A stretch of 64,000 nt of DNA from Lithodes maja (Eukaryota; Arthropoda; Malacostraca; Decapoda; Lithodidae). Positions 45,442 to 58,260 of the stretch are shown piece after piece. Below the pieces are notes generated by a model. It worked only from the letters and a program-made list of their open reading frames with translations, had not been told where the DNA came from and ran no database searches. A program made the translations under genes and the position numbers. The DNA lies in the NCBI GenBank assembly GCA_037953745.1, contig JBAKBP010007435.1, positions 1-64,000 of the forward strand. Reading direction: 5' to 3'. How positions within the stretch are numbered: position 1 is the first letter of the stretch; every line of letters starts with the position of its first letter.

Positions 45442-47334
45442 TGTGACGCTTCTGCATAGTAGCCACGTGCGGGCATGCGCGCGCGTCGGCTGCCCAGCGG
45501 TTTAGAAACCGGCTGGCGGCAGCCGGCCGGCAGGCTTTTCCTTAGTATATATCCTACGACAACGTAACTAATGTCTGGGATATTCTTATGTTGTTTCACA
45601 GCTTGTAGCTGCCCTTATACTTAACCAACGCATCTTAGTATATTTTATTCTCGATAGTTGATTGTTTCATTATAATATATAAGATGTAAGTCTAGTGAGG
45701 GTGGGAGGAGGCGAGCGGGAGAGAGAGACCGGCTTGGGACGTTGCTTCGCTTGCCAGCTTGGGACGAGCCTGAAGCGTTGCCATATGCATTTGATTGCAA
45801 CGTTAGGCTTACTTTCGACTCACGCACGGGGTAGAGGATTTTGACCCGGCAACTGTGTTGAGTGTTGCCAAGCATGGGATGTATTCTGCATGCCTAGGGC
45901 GGGGTCCAGACAGATTCAAGACTCAGAGCTCACCTCACTGTCGTACCCTTCGGACCCCCTTGATATCTATCCCTCTCAACCCCACTTAGAAACTTTCTCT
46001 CTTACTTTGTATACCTTCCTTCCACTACTTCACCAGTCTATTTAATTATCCCATCCCCTTGATAGACCTTATATCTATTATTGTATTAACGACGAGCTCT
46101 CAGATAACTAGATAGGATTTTGGGCCTTATGCAGAGACGTAATTGTTAATGAGACCAAGAAAGCTTTTTTGTTGTCTCATATTTGGTGGTTTCATGCTTG
46201 CTAGTGTGTTCTTGTGTCAGGTTAGCAGGGGCTAGACCGGAGGGGAGGCTTTTTGCAATCCTTTAAGTAAAGTCTGCTGGTGCGAGTCCCGTGGACCCGC
46301 ACGACTTTACTAGGATACCCGTGGGAGTCTGGGGGCATTTTCTTGTCTGTGTCCCTATGTGTCTAGCATTGTGTTGTGTGAGGGCCATTGCTTAGTCCAC
46401 TCTGCACTGCGCTAGCACGTCTTGCTTTTGTCTTAGGGTCGCCAGGAGAGAGTCAGATACTTGCAATCTGAGTCTCTCAAGAGAGCACCCTTTCAATTAG
46501 AGTAATTTGGCGCACAGACTTGGGAACGTCCCTAGGCTAGAGTAGGTGGCTCAGCCCGGGTATCCGAAGCCTATATCCTTCCGGTTAGACCTCTGCCACC
46601 TGGCAGATTAACAGCTAGGGGTTTATTATTTCTGTATGCTTGTTATTGTGCCACAGTTTACCGTTTTTGTGAGCATTGTGAGTCAGGGTGTGGCTTAGAG
46701 ACTCTGTCCGAGCAGGCTTGCCTGACTAAGAGTGAGAAGCACACCTGTATGTGGTTATGTTGCGAGTTGCTGCCTTTATTTAATTATACCTATGCCATTA
46801 TACACTGTATGGCCTATCACTAGTATTTATTCCTGCTTATGAGTTAAGAGTTCTCTAAATCCGTAACGTATTTTCTTTGCTAATTATCAGATCCTACAGT
46901 AGTCGCATGCAGTTTAGAAACCCGCATCTTGTCTACCGGTACGATGTTTTGAGGACTGTTAGCTTTCATCTTCTTTCATGCAGGGGTGATTAGTTGTATT
47001 AATTAACGTAATGTTAAATGTACTTTCTTCTAGTTTGTTATTAAATTGTTTCTGCAATTTAATTCCGTTATCTATCTTTTCCTTGAAGCTTTAAGTCAAC
47101 TTAATTGTGTGATCTTTTATATAGCCTGCTTGACTATCAGCAGTCTATGGTGCGTGCACCCTGTAACCGAGTCATAGGATACCTTGTTGTCCAGGCAGGA
47201 CTCTTGACGGTTTGGGTGGTTTGTTGCCTGGGTTTATAGATAAGGGTTGGATCTAGCGTTTTCCGTTGTTGCTTGTTGCCGCATACCTAGTCCAATAGAA
47301 AGAGCCCAGTGTTTATATATCCCAGGACGTAACA
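45442..47334 (+). repeat. 3' LTR of element L2
   Basis: 1893 bp. It begins TGTGACGCTTCTGC and ends GTAACA like its partner, with scattered substitutions (for example near 45498, 45555, 45850-45870 and 46905). It ends directly against TATG and satellite. Confidence 0.94.
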
Positions 47335-50300
47335 TATGACTCTTGGGAGAACCTAGTTAGCATCTCTCCACAACCACCATCCGTTGCTCCTCTCCAACCC
47401 CTTCATTCCTCTATATATATGTCACTCTTGGGAGAACCTAGTTAGCATCTCTCCACAACCACCATCCGTTGCACCTCTCCAACCCCTTCATTCCTCTATA
47501 TATATGTGACTCTTGGGAGAACCTAGTTAGCATCTCTCCACAACCACTATCCGTTGCTCCTCTCCAACCCCTTCATTCCTCTATATATATGTCACTCTTG
47601 GGAGAACCTAGTTAGCATCTCTCCACAACCACCATCCGTTGCTCCTCTCCAACCCCTTCATTCCTCTATATACTGTATATGTGACTCTTGGGAGAACCTA
47701 GTTAGCATCTCTCCACAACCACCATCCGTTGCTCCTCTCCAACCCCTTCATTCCTCTATATATATGTCACTCTTGGGAGAACCTAGTTAGCATCTCTCCA
47801 CAACCACCATCCGTTGCTCCTCTCCGACCCCTTCATTCCTCTATATATATGTCACTCTTGGGAGAACCTAGTTAGCATCTCTCCACAACCACCATACGTT
47901 GCTCCTCTCCAACCCCTTCATTCCTCTATATATATGTCACTCTTGGGAGAACCTAGTTAGCATCTCTCCACAACCACCATCCGTTGCTCCTCTACAACCC
48001 CTTCATTCCTCTATATACATGTCACTCCTGGGAGAACCTAGTTAGCATCTCTTCACAACCACCGTCCGTTGCTCCTCTCCAACCCTTTCATTCCTCTATA
48101 TATATGTGACTCTTGGGAGAACCTAGTTAGCATCTCTCCACAACCACCATCCATTGCCCTTCTCCAACCCCTTCATTCCTCTATATATATGTGACTCTTG
48201 GGAGAACCTATTTAGCATCTCTCCACAACCACCATCCATTGCTCCTCTCCAACCCCTTCATTCCTCTATATATATGTGACTCTTGGGAGAACCTAGTTAG
48301 CATCTCTCCACAACCACCATCCGTTGCTCCTCTCCAACCCTTTCATTCCTCTATATATATGTGACTCTTGGGAGAACCTAGTTAGCATCTCTCCACAACC
48401 ACCATCCGTTGCTCCTCTCCAACCCCTTCATTCCTCTATATATATGTCACTCTTGGGAGAACCTAGTTAGCATCTCTCCACAAGCACCATCCGTTGCTCC
48501 TCTCCAACCCCTTCATTCCTCTATATATAAGTCACTCTTGGGAGAACCTAGTTAGCATCTCTCCACAACCACCATCCGTTGCTCCTCTCCAACCCCTTCA
48601 TTCCTCTATATATATGTGACTCTTGGGAGAACCTAGTTAGCATCTCTTCACAACCACCATCCGTTGCTCCTCTCCAACCCCTTCATTCCTCTATATATAA
48701 TGTCACTCTTGGGAGAACCTAGTTAGCATCTCTCCACAACCACCATCCGTTGCTCCTCTCCAACCCCTTCATTCCTCTATATATATGTGACTCTTGGGAG
48801 AACCTAGTTAGCATCTCTCCACAACCACCATCCGTTGCTCCTCTCCAACCCCTTCATTCCTCTATATATATGTCACTCTTGGGAGAACCTAGTTAGCATC
48901 TCTCCACAAGCACCATCCGTTGCTCCTCTCCAACCCCTTCATTCCTCTATATATAAGTCACTCTTGGGAGAACCTAGTTAGCATCTCTCCACAACCACCA
49001 TCCGTTGCTCCTCTCCAACCCCTTCATTCCTCTATATATATGTCACTCTTGGAAGAACCTAGTTAGCATCTCTCCACAACCACCATCCGTTCCTCCTCTC
49101 CAACCCCTTCATTCCTCTATATATATATCACTCTTGGGAGAACCTAGTTAGCATCTCTCCACAAGCGCCATCCGTTGCTCCTCTCCAACCCCTTCATTCC
49201 TCTATATATATATATATATGTCACTCTTGGAAGAACCTAGTTAGCATCTCTACACAATCACCATCCGTTGCTCCTCTCCAACCCCTTCATTCCTCTATAT
49301 ATATGTCACTCTTGGGAGAACCTAGTTAGCATCTCTCCACAACCACCATCCATTGCTCCTCTCCAACCCCTTCATTCCTCTATATATATGTCACTCTTGG
49401 GAGAACCTAGTTAGCATCTCTCCTCAACCACCATCCGTTGCTCCTCTCCAACCCCTTCATTCCTCTATATATATGTCACTCTTGGGAGAACCTAGTTAGC
49501 ATCTCTCCACAACCACCATCCATTGCTCCTCTCCAACCCCTTCATTCCTCTATATATATGTCACTCTTGGGAGAACCTAGTTAGCATCTCTCCACTACCA
49601 CTATCCGTTGCTCCTCTCCAACCCATTCATTCCTATATATATATATGTGACTCTTGGGAGAACCTAGTTAGCATCTCTCCACAACCACCATCCGTTGCTC
49701 CTCTCCAACCCCTTCATTCCTCTATATATATGTGACTCTTGGGAGAACCTAGTTAGCATCTCTCCACAAACACCATCCATTGCTCCTCTCCAACCCCTTC
49801 ATTCCTCTATATATATGTCACTCTTGGGAGAACCTAGTTAGCATCTCTACACAACCACCATCCATTGCTCCTCTCCAACCCCTTCATTCCTCTATATATA
49901 TGTCACTCTTGGGAGAACCTAGTTAGCATCTCTCCACAAGCACCATCCGTTGCTCCTCTCCAACCCCTTCATTCCTCTATATATAAGTCACTCTTGGGAT
50001 AACCTAGTTAGCATCTCTCCACAACCACCATCCGTTGCTCCTCTCCAACCCCTTCATTCCTCTATATATATGTCACTCTTGGGAGAACCTAGTTAGCATC
50101 TCTTCACAACCACCATCCGTTGCTCCTCTCCAACCCCTTCATTCCTCTATATATATGTCACTCTTGGGAGAACCTAGTTAGCATCTCTCCACAACCACCA
50201 TCCGTTGTTCCTCTCCAACCCCTTCATTCCTCTATATATATGTCACTCTTGGGAGAACCTAGTTAGCATCTCTCCACAACCACCATCCGTTGCTCCTCTC

Positions 50301-53300
50301 CAACCCCTTCATTCCTCTATATATATGTCACTCTTCGGAGAACCTAGTTAGCATCTCTCCACAACCACCATCCGTTGCTCCTCTCCAACCCCTTCATTCC
50401 TCTATATATATGTCACTCTTGGAAGAACCTAGTTAGCATCTCTCCACAACCACCATCCGTTCCTCCTCTCCAACCCCTTCATTCCTCTATATATATATAT
50501 CACTCTTGGGAGAACCTAGTTAGCATCTCTCCACAACCACCATCCGTTGCTCCTCTCCAACCCCTTCATTCCTCTATATATATATGTCACTCTTGGGAGA
50601 ACCTAGTTAGCATCTCTCCACAACCTCCATCCTTTGCTCCTCTCCAACCCCTTCATTCCTCTATATATATGTCACTCTTGGGAGAACCTAGTTAGCATCT
50701 CTCCACAACCACCATCCATTGCTCCTCTCCAACCCCTTCATTCCTCTATATATATGTGACTCTTGGGAGAACCTAGTTAGCATCTCTCCACAAACACCAT
50801 CCATTGCTCCACTCCAACCCCTTCATTCCTCTATATACAGTATATGTCACTCTTGGGAGAACCTAGTTAGCATCTCTACACAACCACCATCCATTGCTCC
50901 TCTCCAACCCCTTCATTCCTCTATATATATGTGGCTCTTAGGAGAACCTAGTTAGCATCTCTCCACAACCACCATCCATTGCACCTCTCCTACCCCTTCA
51001 TTCCACTATATATACTTCACTCTTGGGAGAACCTAGTTAGCATCATTCCATAACCACCATCCGTTGCTCCTCTCCAACCCCTTCATTCCTCTATATATAC
51101 GTCACTCTTGGGAGAACCTAGTTAGCATCTCTCCACAATCACCATCCGTTGCCCTTCTCCAACCCCTTCATTCCTCTATATATATGTGACTCTTGGGAGA
51201 ACCTAGTTAGCATCTCTCCACAACCACCATCCGTTTGCTCCTCTCCAACCCCTTCATTCCTCTATATATATGTGACTCTTGGGAGATCCTAGTTAGCATC
51301 TCTCCACAACCACCATCCGGTGCTCCTCTCCAACCCCTTCATTGTTCTATATATATGTGACTCTTGGGAGAACCTAGTTACCATCTCTCCACAACCACCA
51401 TCCGTTGCTCCTCTCCAACCCCTTCATTCCTCTATATATATGTCACTCTTGGGAGAACCTAGTTAGCATCTCTCCACAACCACCATCCGTTGCTCCTCTC
51501 CAACCCCTTCATTCCTCTATATATATATGTCACTCTTGGGAGAACCTAGTTAGCATCTCTCCACAACCACCATCCGTTGCTCCTCTCCAACTCCTTCATT
51601 CCTCTATATATATGTCACTCTTGGAAGAACCTAGTTAGCATCTCTCCACAACCACCATCCGTTCCTCCTCTCCAACCCCTTCATTCCTCTATATATATAC
51701 CACTCTTTGGAGAACCTAGTTAGCATCTCTCCACAACCACCATCCGTTGCTCCTCTCCAACCCCTTCATTCCTCTATATATATGTCACTCTTGGGAGAAC
51801 CTAGTTAGCATCTCTCCACAACCACCATCCTTTGCTCCTCTCCAACCCCTTCATTCCTCTATATATATATGTCACTCTTGGGAGAACCTAGTTAGCATCT
51901 CTCCACAACCACCATCCGTTGCTCCTCTCCAACCCCTTTATTCCTCTATATATATGTCACTCTTGGGAGAACCTAGTTAGCATCTCTCCACAACCACCAT
52001 CCGTTGCTCCTCTCCAACCCCTTCATTCCTCTATATATATGTCACTCTTGGGAGAACCTAGTTAGCATCTCTCCACAACCACCATCCGTTGCTCCTCTCC
52101 AACCCCTTCATTCCTCTATATATATGTGACTCTTGGGAGAACCTAGTTATCATCTCTCCACAACCACCATCCATTGCTCATCTCCAACCCCTTCATTCCT
52201 CTATATATATGTCACTCTTTGGGAGAACCTAGTTAGCATCTCTCCACAACCACCTCCTTTGCTCCTCTCCAACCCCTTCATTCCTCTATATATATGTCAC
52301 TCTTGGGAGAACCTAGTTAGCATCTCTCCACAACCACCATCCGTTGCTCCTCTCCAACCCCTTCATTCCTCTATATATATGTCACTCTTGGGAGAACCTA
52401 GTTAGCATCTCTCCACAACCACCATCCGTTGCTCCTCTCCAACCCCGTCATTCCTCTATATATATGTGACTCTTGGGAGAACCTAGTTATCATCTCTCCA
52501 CAACCACCATCCATTGCTCCTCTCCAACCCCTTCATTCCTCTATATATATGTCACTCTTGGGAGAACCTAGTTAGCATCTCTCCACAACCACCATCCTTT
52601 GCTCCTCTCCAACCCCTTCATTCCTCTATATATATGTCACTCTTGGGAGAACCTAGTTAGCATCTCTCCACAACCACCATCCATTGCTCCTCTCCAACCC
52701 CTTCATTCCTCTATATATATGTCACTCTTGTGAGAACCTAGTTAGCATCTCTCCACAACCACCATCCATTGCTCCTCTCCAACCCCTTCATTCCTCTATA
52801 TATATGTCACTCTTGGGAGAACCTAGTTAGCATCTCTCCACAACCACCATCCGTTGCTCCTCTCCAACCCCTTCATTCCTCTATATATATGTCACTCTTG
52901 GGAGAACCTAGTTAGCATTTCTCCACTACCACTATCCGTTGCTCCTCTCCAACCTATTCATTCCTATATATATATGTGACTCTTGGGAGAACCTAGTTAG
53001 CATCTCTCCACAACCACCATCCGTTGCTCCTCTCCATCCCCTTCATTCCTCTATATATATGTGACTCTTGGGAGAACCTAGTTAGCATCTCTCCACAAAC
53101 ACCATCCATTGCTCCTCTCCAACCCCTTCATTCCTCTATATATATGTCACTCTTGGGAGAACCTAGTTAGCATCTCTCCACAACCACCATCCATTGCTCC
53201 TCTCCAACCCCTTCATTCCTCTATATATATATGACGCTTGGGAGAACCTAGTTAGCATCTCTCCACAACCACCATCCGTTGCTCCTCTCCAACCCCTTCA

Positions 53301-53984
53301 TTCCTCTATATATATATGACTCTTTGGAGAATCTTGTTAGCATCTCTCCACAACCACCATCCGTTGCTCCTCTCCAACCCCTTCATTCCTCTATATATAT
53401 GTCACTCTTGGGAGAACCTAGTTAGCATTTCTCCACAACCACCATCCATTGCTCCTCTCCAACCCCTTCATTCCTCTATATATATGTGACTCTTGGGAGA
53501 ACCTAGTTAGCATCTCTCCACAACCACAATCCGTTGCTCCTCTCCAACCCCTTCATTCCTCTATATATATGTGACTCTTGGGAGAACCTAGTTAGCATCT
53601 CTCCACAACCACCATCCGTTGCTCCTCTCCAACCCCTTCATTCCTCTATATATATATGACTCTTTGGAGAATCTTGTTAGCATCTCTCCACAACCACCAT
53701 CCGTTGCTCCTCTCCAACCCCTTCATTCCTCTATATATATGTCACTCTTGGGAGAACCTAGTTAGCATTTCTCCACAACCACCATCCATTGCTCCTCTCC
53801 AACCCCTTCATTCCTCTATATATATGTGACTCTTGGGAGAACCTAGTTAGCATCTCTCCACAACCACAATCCGTTGCTCCTCTCCAACCCCTTCATTCCT
53901 CTATATATATGTGACTCTTGGGAGAACCTAGTTAGCATCTCTCCACAACCATCATCCGTTGCTCCTCTCCAACCCCTTCATTCC
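47335..53984 (+). repeat. Satellite array, block 4 (6.65 kb)
   Basis: About 78 monomers. The first four bases are the TATG target duplication of element L2. Recurrent groups include a monomer with TTGGAAGAACC and CCGTTCCTCC followed by ATATATATCACTC (near 49051, 50421 and 51620), and CTCCACTACCACTATCC variants near 49595 and 52922. It ends at CTTCATTCC before the CR1-like LINE. Confidence 0.98.
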
Positions 53985-55450
53985 TGATGCAATCTCGCCT
54001 AGAGTTCTAAAGGAAGCTAAGGATGAGCTCTCCAAACCACTGACATTACTATTCAATTAATCCTTGCAGTCTGGAACTATGCCTGATCAGTGGAAGATAG
54101 CCAACGTAACACCGATATTAAAAAAAGGCAGCAAATCCCTACCCAGTAACTATCGTCCAATTAGCTTAACCTCAGTTGTATGTAAAATGCTAGAAACGGT
54201 CATAAGAGACAGACTCGTAAATCACTTAGAGGAAAATAACATACTTAAAGATACTCAACACGGCTTTCGTAAAAAAACGTTCCTGTTTAACAAACCTCTT
54301 AGACTTCTTCCACGATATCCTCAACCTCTACGATGAGAGTAAAGCTGTAGATATTATATACCTTGATTTTCAAAAGGCCTTTGACAAAGTTCCCCCACAA
54401 ACGTTTACTGCTAAAACTAAAAGTGCATGGAATACAAGACGGTGTGTTGAAATGGATAGAAAATTGGCTCAGCGACAGAAAGCAAAGAGTAGTCATAAAC
54501 GGTAAGGCATCTAAATAGACCAATGTAAGTAGCGGGGTACCCCAGGGATCGGTACTAGGACCAATTCTCTTTCTAATTTACATCAACGACATAGATGAGG
54601 GTCTCACCTGTACAATCTCAAAATTTGCTGACGATACAAAAATTGCAATAGCGTACTCTCAAAAGATCACGTTGACGATATGCAACACAATCTAGATAAA
54701 TTGTCACATTGGGCCCAAATTTGGCAAATGAGTTTCAATGCGGATAAATGTAAAGTACTACATATCGGATACCTAAATGAGAAAGCAAACTATTCGATGA
54801 ATGGCACTCAGCTTAAGAATGTAAACAGAGAAACCGATCTGGGAGTAACAATATCGAGTAACCTAAAACCGAGTCAACAATGTTCAGAAGTTGTTAAGAA
54901 GGCAAACAAAATAATTGGCTTTATAGGCAGACCATTTGAGCATAAATCCAAAGACGTAATCCTAACCCTTTACAATTCCTTAGTCCGCCCCCTTCTGGAA
55001 TACTGCGTTCAATGCTGGTGCCCTTATTACCAAAAAGACATAAACAAGCTAGAACGAGTTCAACGTAGAGTTACCAAAATGATACCTAACCTAAAGAACA
55101 AACCATACGAAGAGCGTCTTAGAGAATTAAATCTATTTCCTTTAACCCAGCGCAGATTGAGAGGTGACTTAATTCAAGTGTTCAAAATCATCAAAGGCAT
55201 CGACAATATGAACTGTAGTAAGTACTTCACTATCGACCAATCTAATTACACGCGGGGAAACGGTTGCAAAATTATTGGTAAATCTTTTAACTCACACGAA
55301 TCTAAGAATTTCTTCTTCAATCGAGTTGTCAACTTGTGGAATGGGCTTCCCCGAGATGTTATAGACTGCAGCACCGTTGATTCATTTAAATTCCGGCTAG
55401 ACAAATATCTCGCATCAAACCCGCGACTGACTGCGTTTGTAAATGAATAA
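53985..55450 (+). pseudogene. CR1/L2-like ORF2 remnant, copy A
   Basis: Begins inside RT with DAISPRVLKEA. Then PDQWKIANVTPILKKGSK near 54083, SNYRPISLTSV near 54144 and QHGFRK near 54257. A 7-A run at about 54271 shifts frame, motif A YLDFQKAFDKV follows near 54360, an extra C near 54394 (copy A only) shifts it again, then a TAG near 54517, PQGSVLGPILFLIYIND near 54542, FADDTK near 54622, another shift near 54665, and a final open frame 54680-55450 with LGVTISSNLKPS and RPLLEYCVQCWCP. It is inactive. Confidence 0.87.
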
Positions 55451-55507
55451 CTTTATTTTATCCTCCCCTCAGTTACTAACCCAAATGTCCCCTACTAACT
55501 TCCTAGT

Positions 55508-55527
55508 CCTGCCACGTTAGTGGCAGG
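55508..55527 (+). other. Stem-loop in 3' UTR of CR1/L2-like LINE, copy A
   Basis: CCTGCCAC-GTTA-GTGGCAGG: a perfect 8-bp stem with a 4-nt loop between the ORF stop and the 3' repeat. It is present unchanged in copy B. It is a candidate RT recognition hairpin. Confidence 0.6.
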
Positions 55528-55668
55528 GCAGTAGTTCCCTTTCCAATGTTCCCTTACCCACTCTAAACCACTGTTTGGACACTTGATCCTCAGTGTTTTG
55601 GAGGACAAGCAGCCTAGAAGGGTCACTAGATATGTTGTTGCTTGATTTCCTTTGTACTCCTTTGTACT

Positions 55669-58260
55669 CTATATATATGTCACTCTTGGGAGAACCTAGT
55701 TAGCATCTCTCCACAACCACCATCCGTTGCTCCTCTCCAACCCCTTCATTCCTCTATATATATGTCACTCTTGGGAGAACCTAGTTAGCATCTCTCCACA
55801 ACCACCATCCGGTGCTCCTCTCCAACCCCTTCATTCCTCTATATATATATGTGACTCTTGGGAGAACCTAGTTAGCATCTCTCCACAACCACCATCCGTT
55901 GCTCCTCTCCAACCCCTTCCTTCCTCTATATATATGTCACTCTTGGGAGAACCTAGTTAGCATCTCTCCACAACCACCATCCGTTGCTCCTCTCCAACCC
56001 CTTCATTCCTCTATATATGTGTGACTCTTGGGAGAACCTAGTTAGCATCTCTCCACAAACACCATCCATTGCTCCTCTCCAACCCCTTCATTCCTCTATA
56101 TATATGTCACTCTTGGGAGAACCTAGTTAGCATCTCTCCACAACCACCATCCATTGTTCCTCTCCAACCCCTTCATTCCTCTATATATATGTGACTCTTG
56201 GGAGAACCTAGTTAGCATCTCTCCACAACCACCATCCATTGCACCTCTCCTACCCCTTCATTCCGCTATATACTGTATACGTCACTCTTGGGAGAACCTA
56301 GTTAGCATCATTCCATAACCACCATCCGTAGCTCCTCTCCAACCCCTTCATTCCTCTATATATACGTCACTCTTGGGAGAACCTAGTTAGCATCTCTCCA
56401 CAACCACCATCCATTGCTCCTCTCCAACCCCTTCATTCCTCTATATATATATATATAATTATATTATGACTCTTGGGAGAACCTAGTTAGCATCTCTCCA
56501 CAACCACCATCCGTTGCTCCTCTCCAACCCCTTCATTCCTCTATATATATGTGACTCTTGGGAGAACCTAGTTAGCATCTCTCCACAACCACAATCCGTT
56601 GCTCCTCTCCATCCCCTTCATTCCTCTATATATATGTGACTCTTGGGAGAACCTAGTTAGCATCTCTCCACAAACACCATCCATTGCTCCTCTCCAACCC
56701 CTTCATTCCTCTATATATATGTCACTCTTGGGAGAACCTAGTTAGCATCTCTCCACAACCACCATCCGTTGCTCCTCTCCAACCCCTTCCTTCCTCTATA
56801 TATATGTCACTCTTGGGAGAACCTAGTTAGCATCTCTCCACAACCACCATCCGTTGCTCCTCTCCAACCCCTTCATTCCTCTATATATGTGTGACTCTTG
56901 GGAGAACCTAGTTAGCATCTCTCCACAAACACCATCCATTGCTCCTCTCCAACCCCTTCATTCCTCTATATATATGTCACTCTTGGGAGAACCTAGTTAG
57001 CATCTCTCCACAACCACCATCCATTGTTCCTCTCCAACCCCTTCATTCCTCTATATATATGTGACTCTTGGGAGAACCTAGTTAGCATCTCTCCACAACC
57101 ACCATCCATTGCACCTCTCCTACCCCTTCATTCCGCTATATACTGTATACGTCACTCTTGGGAGAACCTAGTTAGCATCATTCCATAACCACCATCCGTA
57201 GCTCCTCTCCAACCCCTTCATTCCTCTATATATACGTCACTCTTGGGAGAACCTAGTTAGCATCTCTCCACAACCACCATCCATTGCTCCTCTCCAACCC
57301 CTTCATTCCTCTATATATATATATATAATTATATTATGACTCTTGGGAGAACCTAGTTAGCATCTCTCCACAACCACCATCCGTTGCTCCTCTCCAACCC
57401 CTTCATTCCTCTATATATATGTGACTCTTGGGAGAACCTAGTTAGCATCTCTCCACAACCACAATCCGTTGCTCCTCTCCATCCCCTTCATTCCTCTATA
57501 TATATGTGACTCTTGGGAGAACCTAGTTAGCATCTCTCCACAAACACCATCCATTGCTCCTCTCCAACCCCTTCATTCCTCTATATATATGTCACTCTTG
57601 GGAGAACCTAGTTAGCATCTCTCCACAACCACCATCCATTGCTCCTCTCCAACCCCTTCATTCCTCTCTATATATATGACACTTGGGAGAACCTAGTTAG
57701 CATCTCTCCACAACCACCTACCGTTGCTCCTTTCCAACCCCTTCATTCCTCTATATATATGTCACTCTTGGGAGAACCTAGTTAGCATCTCTCCACAACC
57801 ACCATCCGTTGCTCCTCTCCAACCCCCTTCATTCCTCTATATATATATGACTCTTTGGAGAATCTTGTTAGCATCTCTCCACAACCACCATCCGTTGCTC
57901 CTCTCCAACCCCTTCATTCCTCTATATATATGTCACTCTTGGGAGAACCTAGTTAGCATTTCTCCACAACCACCATCCATTGCTCCTCTCCAACCCCTTC
58001 ATTCCTCTATATACATGTGACTCTTGGGAGAACCTAGTTAGCATCTCTCCACAACCACAATCCGTTGCTCCTCTCCAACCCCTTCATTCCTCTATATATA
58101 TGTGACTCTTGGGAGAACCTAGTTAGCATCTCTCCACAACCACCATCCGTTGCTCCTCTCCAACCCCTTCATTCCTCTATATATATGTCACTCTTGGGAG
58201 AACCTAGTTAGCATCTCTCCACAACCATCATCCGTTGCTCCTCTCCAACCCCTTCATTCC
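55669..58260 (+). repeat. Satellite array, block 5 (2.6 kb) with 864-bp duplicated subunit
   Basis: About 30 monomers. An ordered set of ten (about 55915-56778) is repeated directly at +864 (about 56779-57642), with marker monomers ATATATGTGTGACTC, CCATTGTTCC, GCACCTCTCCTACC, CCGCTATATACTGTATACG, CATCATTCCATAACC and the odd TA stretch ATATAATTATATTATGAC. The block then continues to the left flank of LINE copy B. Confidence 0.95.

Larger units (their letters stand above)
37914..47334 (+). mobile_element. Gmr1-like LTR retrotransposon with pol order PR-IN-RT-RH (element L2)
   Basis: A 9421-bp element: 5' LTR 37914-39811, PBS 39814-39825, gag from 40029, protease near 41674, integrase 42544-43600, reverse transcriptase and RNase H 43866-45119, stem-loop and A-tract, PPT 45431-45441, 3' LTR 45442-47334. 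Integrase upstream of RT is the reverse of normal Ty3/gypsy order and is known from Gmr1-like elements. The LTRs differ at many positions and by a few bp in length (1898 and 1893), so it is older than element L1. Gag and pol frames carry several stops and frameshifts. It is inserted in a satellite TA stretch. Confidence 0.93.
53985..55668 (+). mobile_element. CR1/L2-like LINE, copy A
   Basis: A 5'-truncated LINE of about 1.68 kb inserted at the CATTCC/CTCTATAT boundary of a satellite monomer. It ends with the 10-mer TTTGTACTCC followed by a partial repeat TTTGTACTC and no poly(A), the kind of short 3' repeat typical of CR1/L2 LINEs. Copy B at 58261 has the same 5' truncation point, the same flanking monomers and the same inactivating changes, so A and B derive from one insertion. 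Confidence 0.9.

Noticed and set aside
37914..47334. Endogenous retrovirus with an envelope gene
   Set aside because: No env-like frame lies between RNase H and the PPT, where only about 310 bp of UTR is present.
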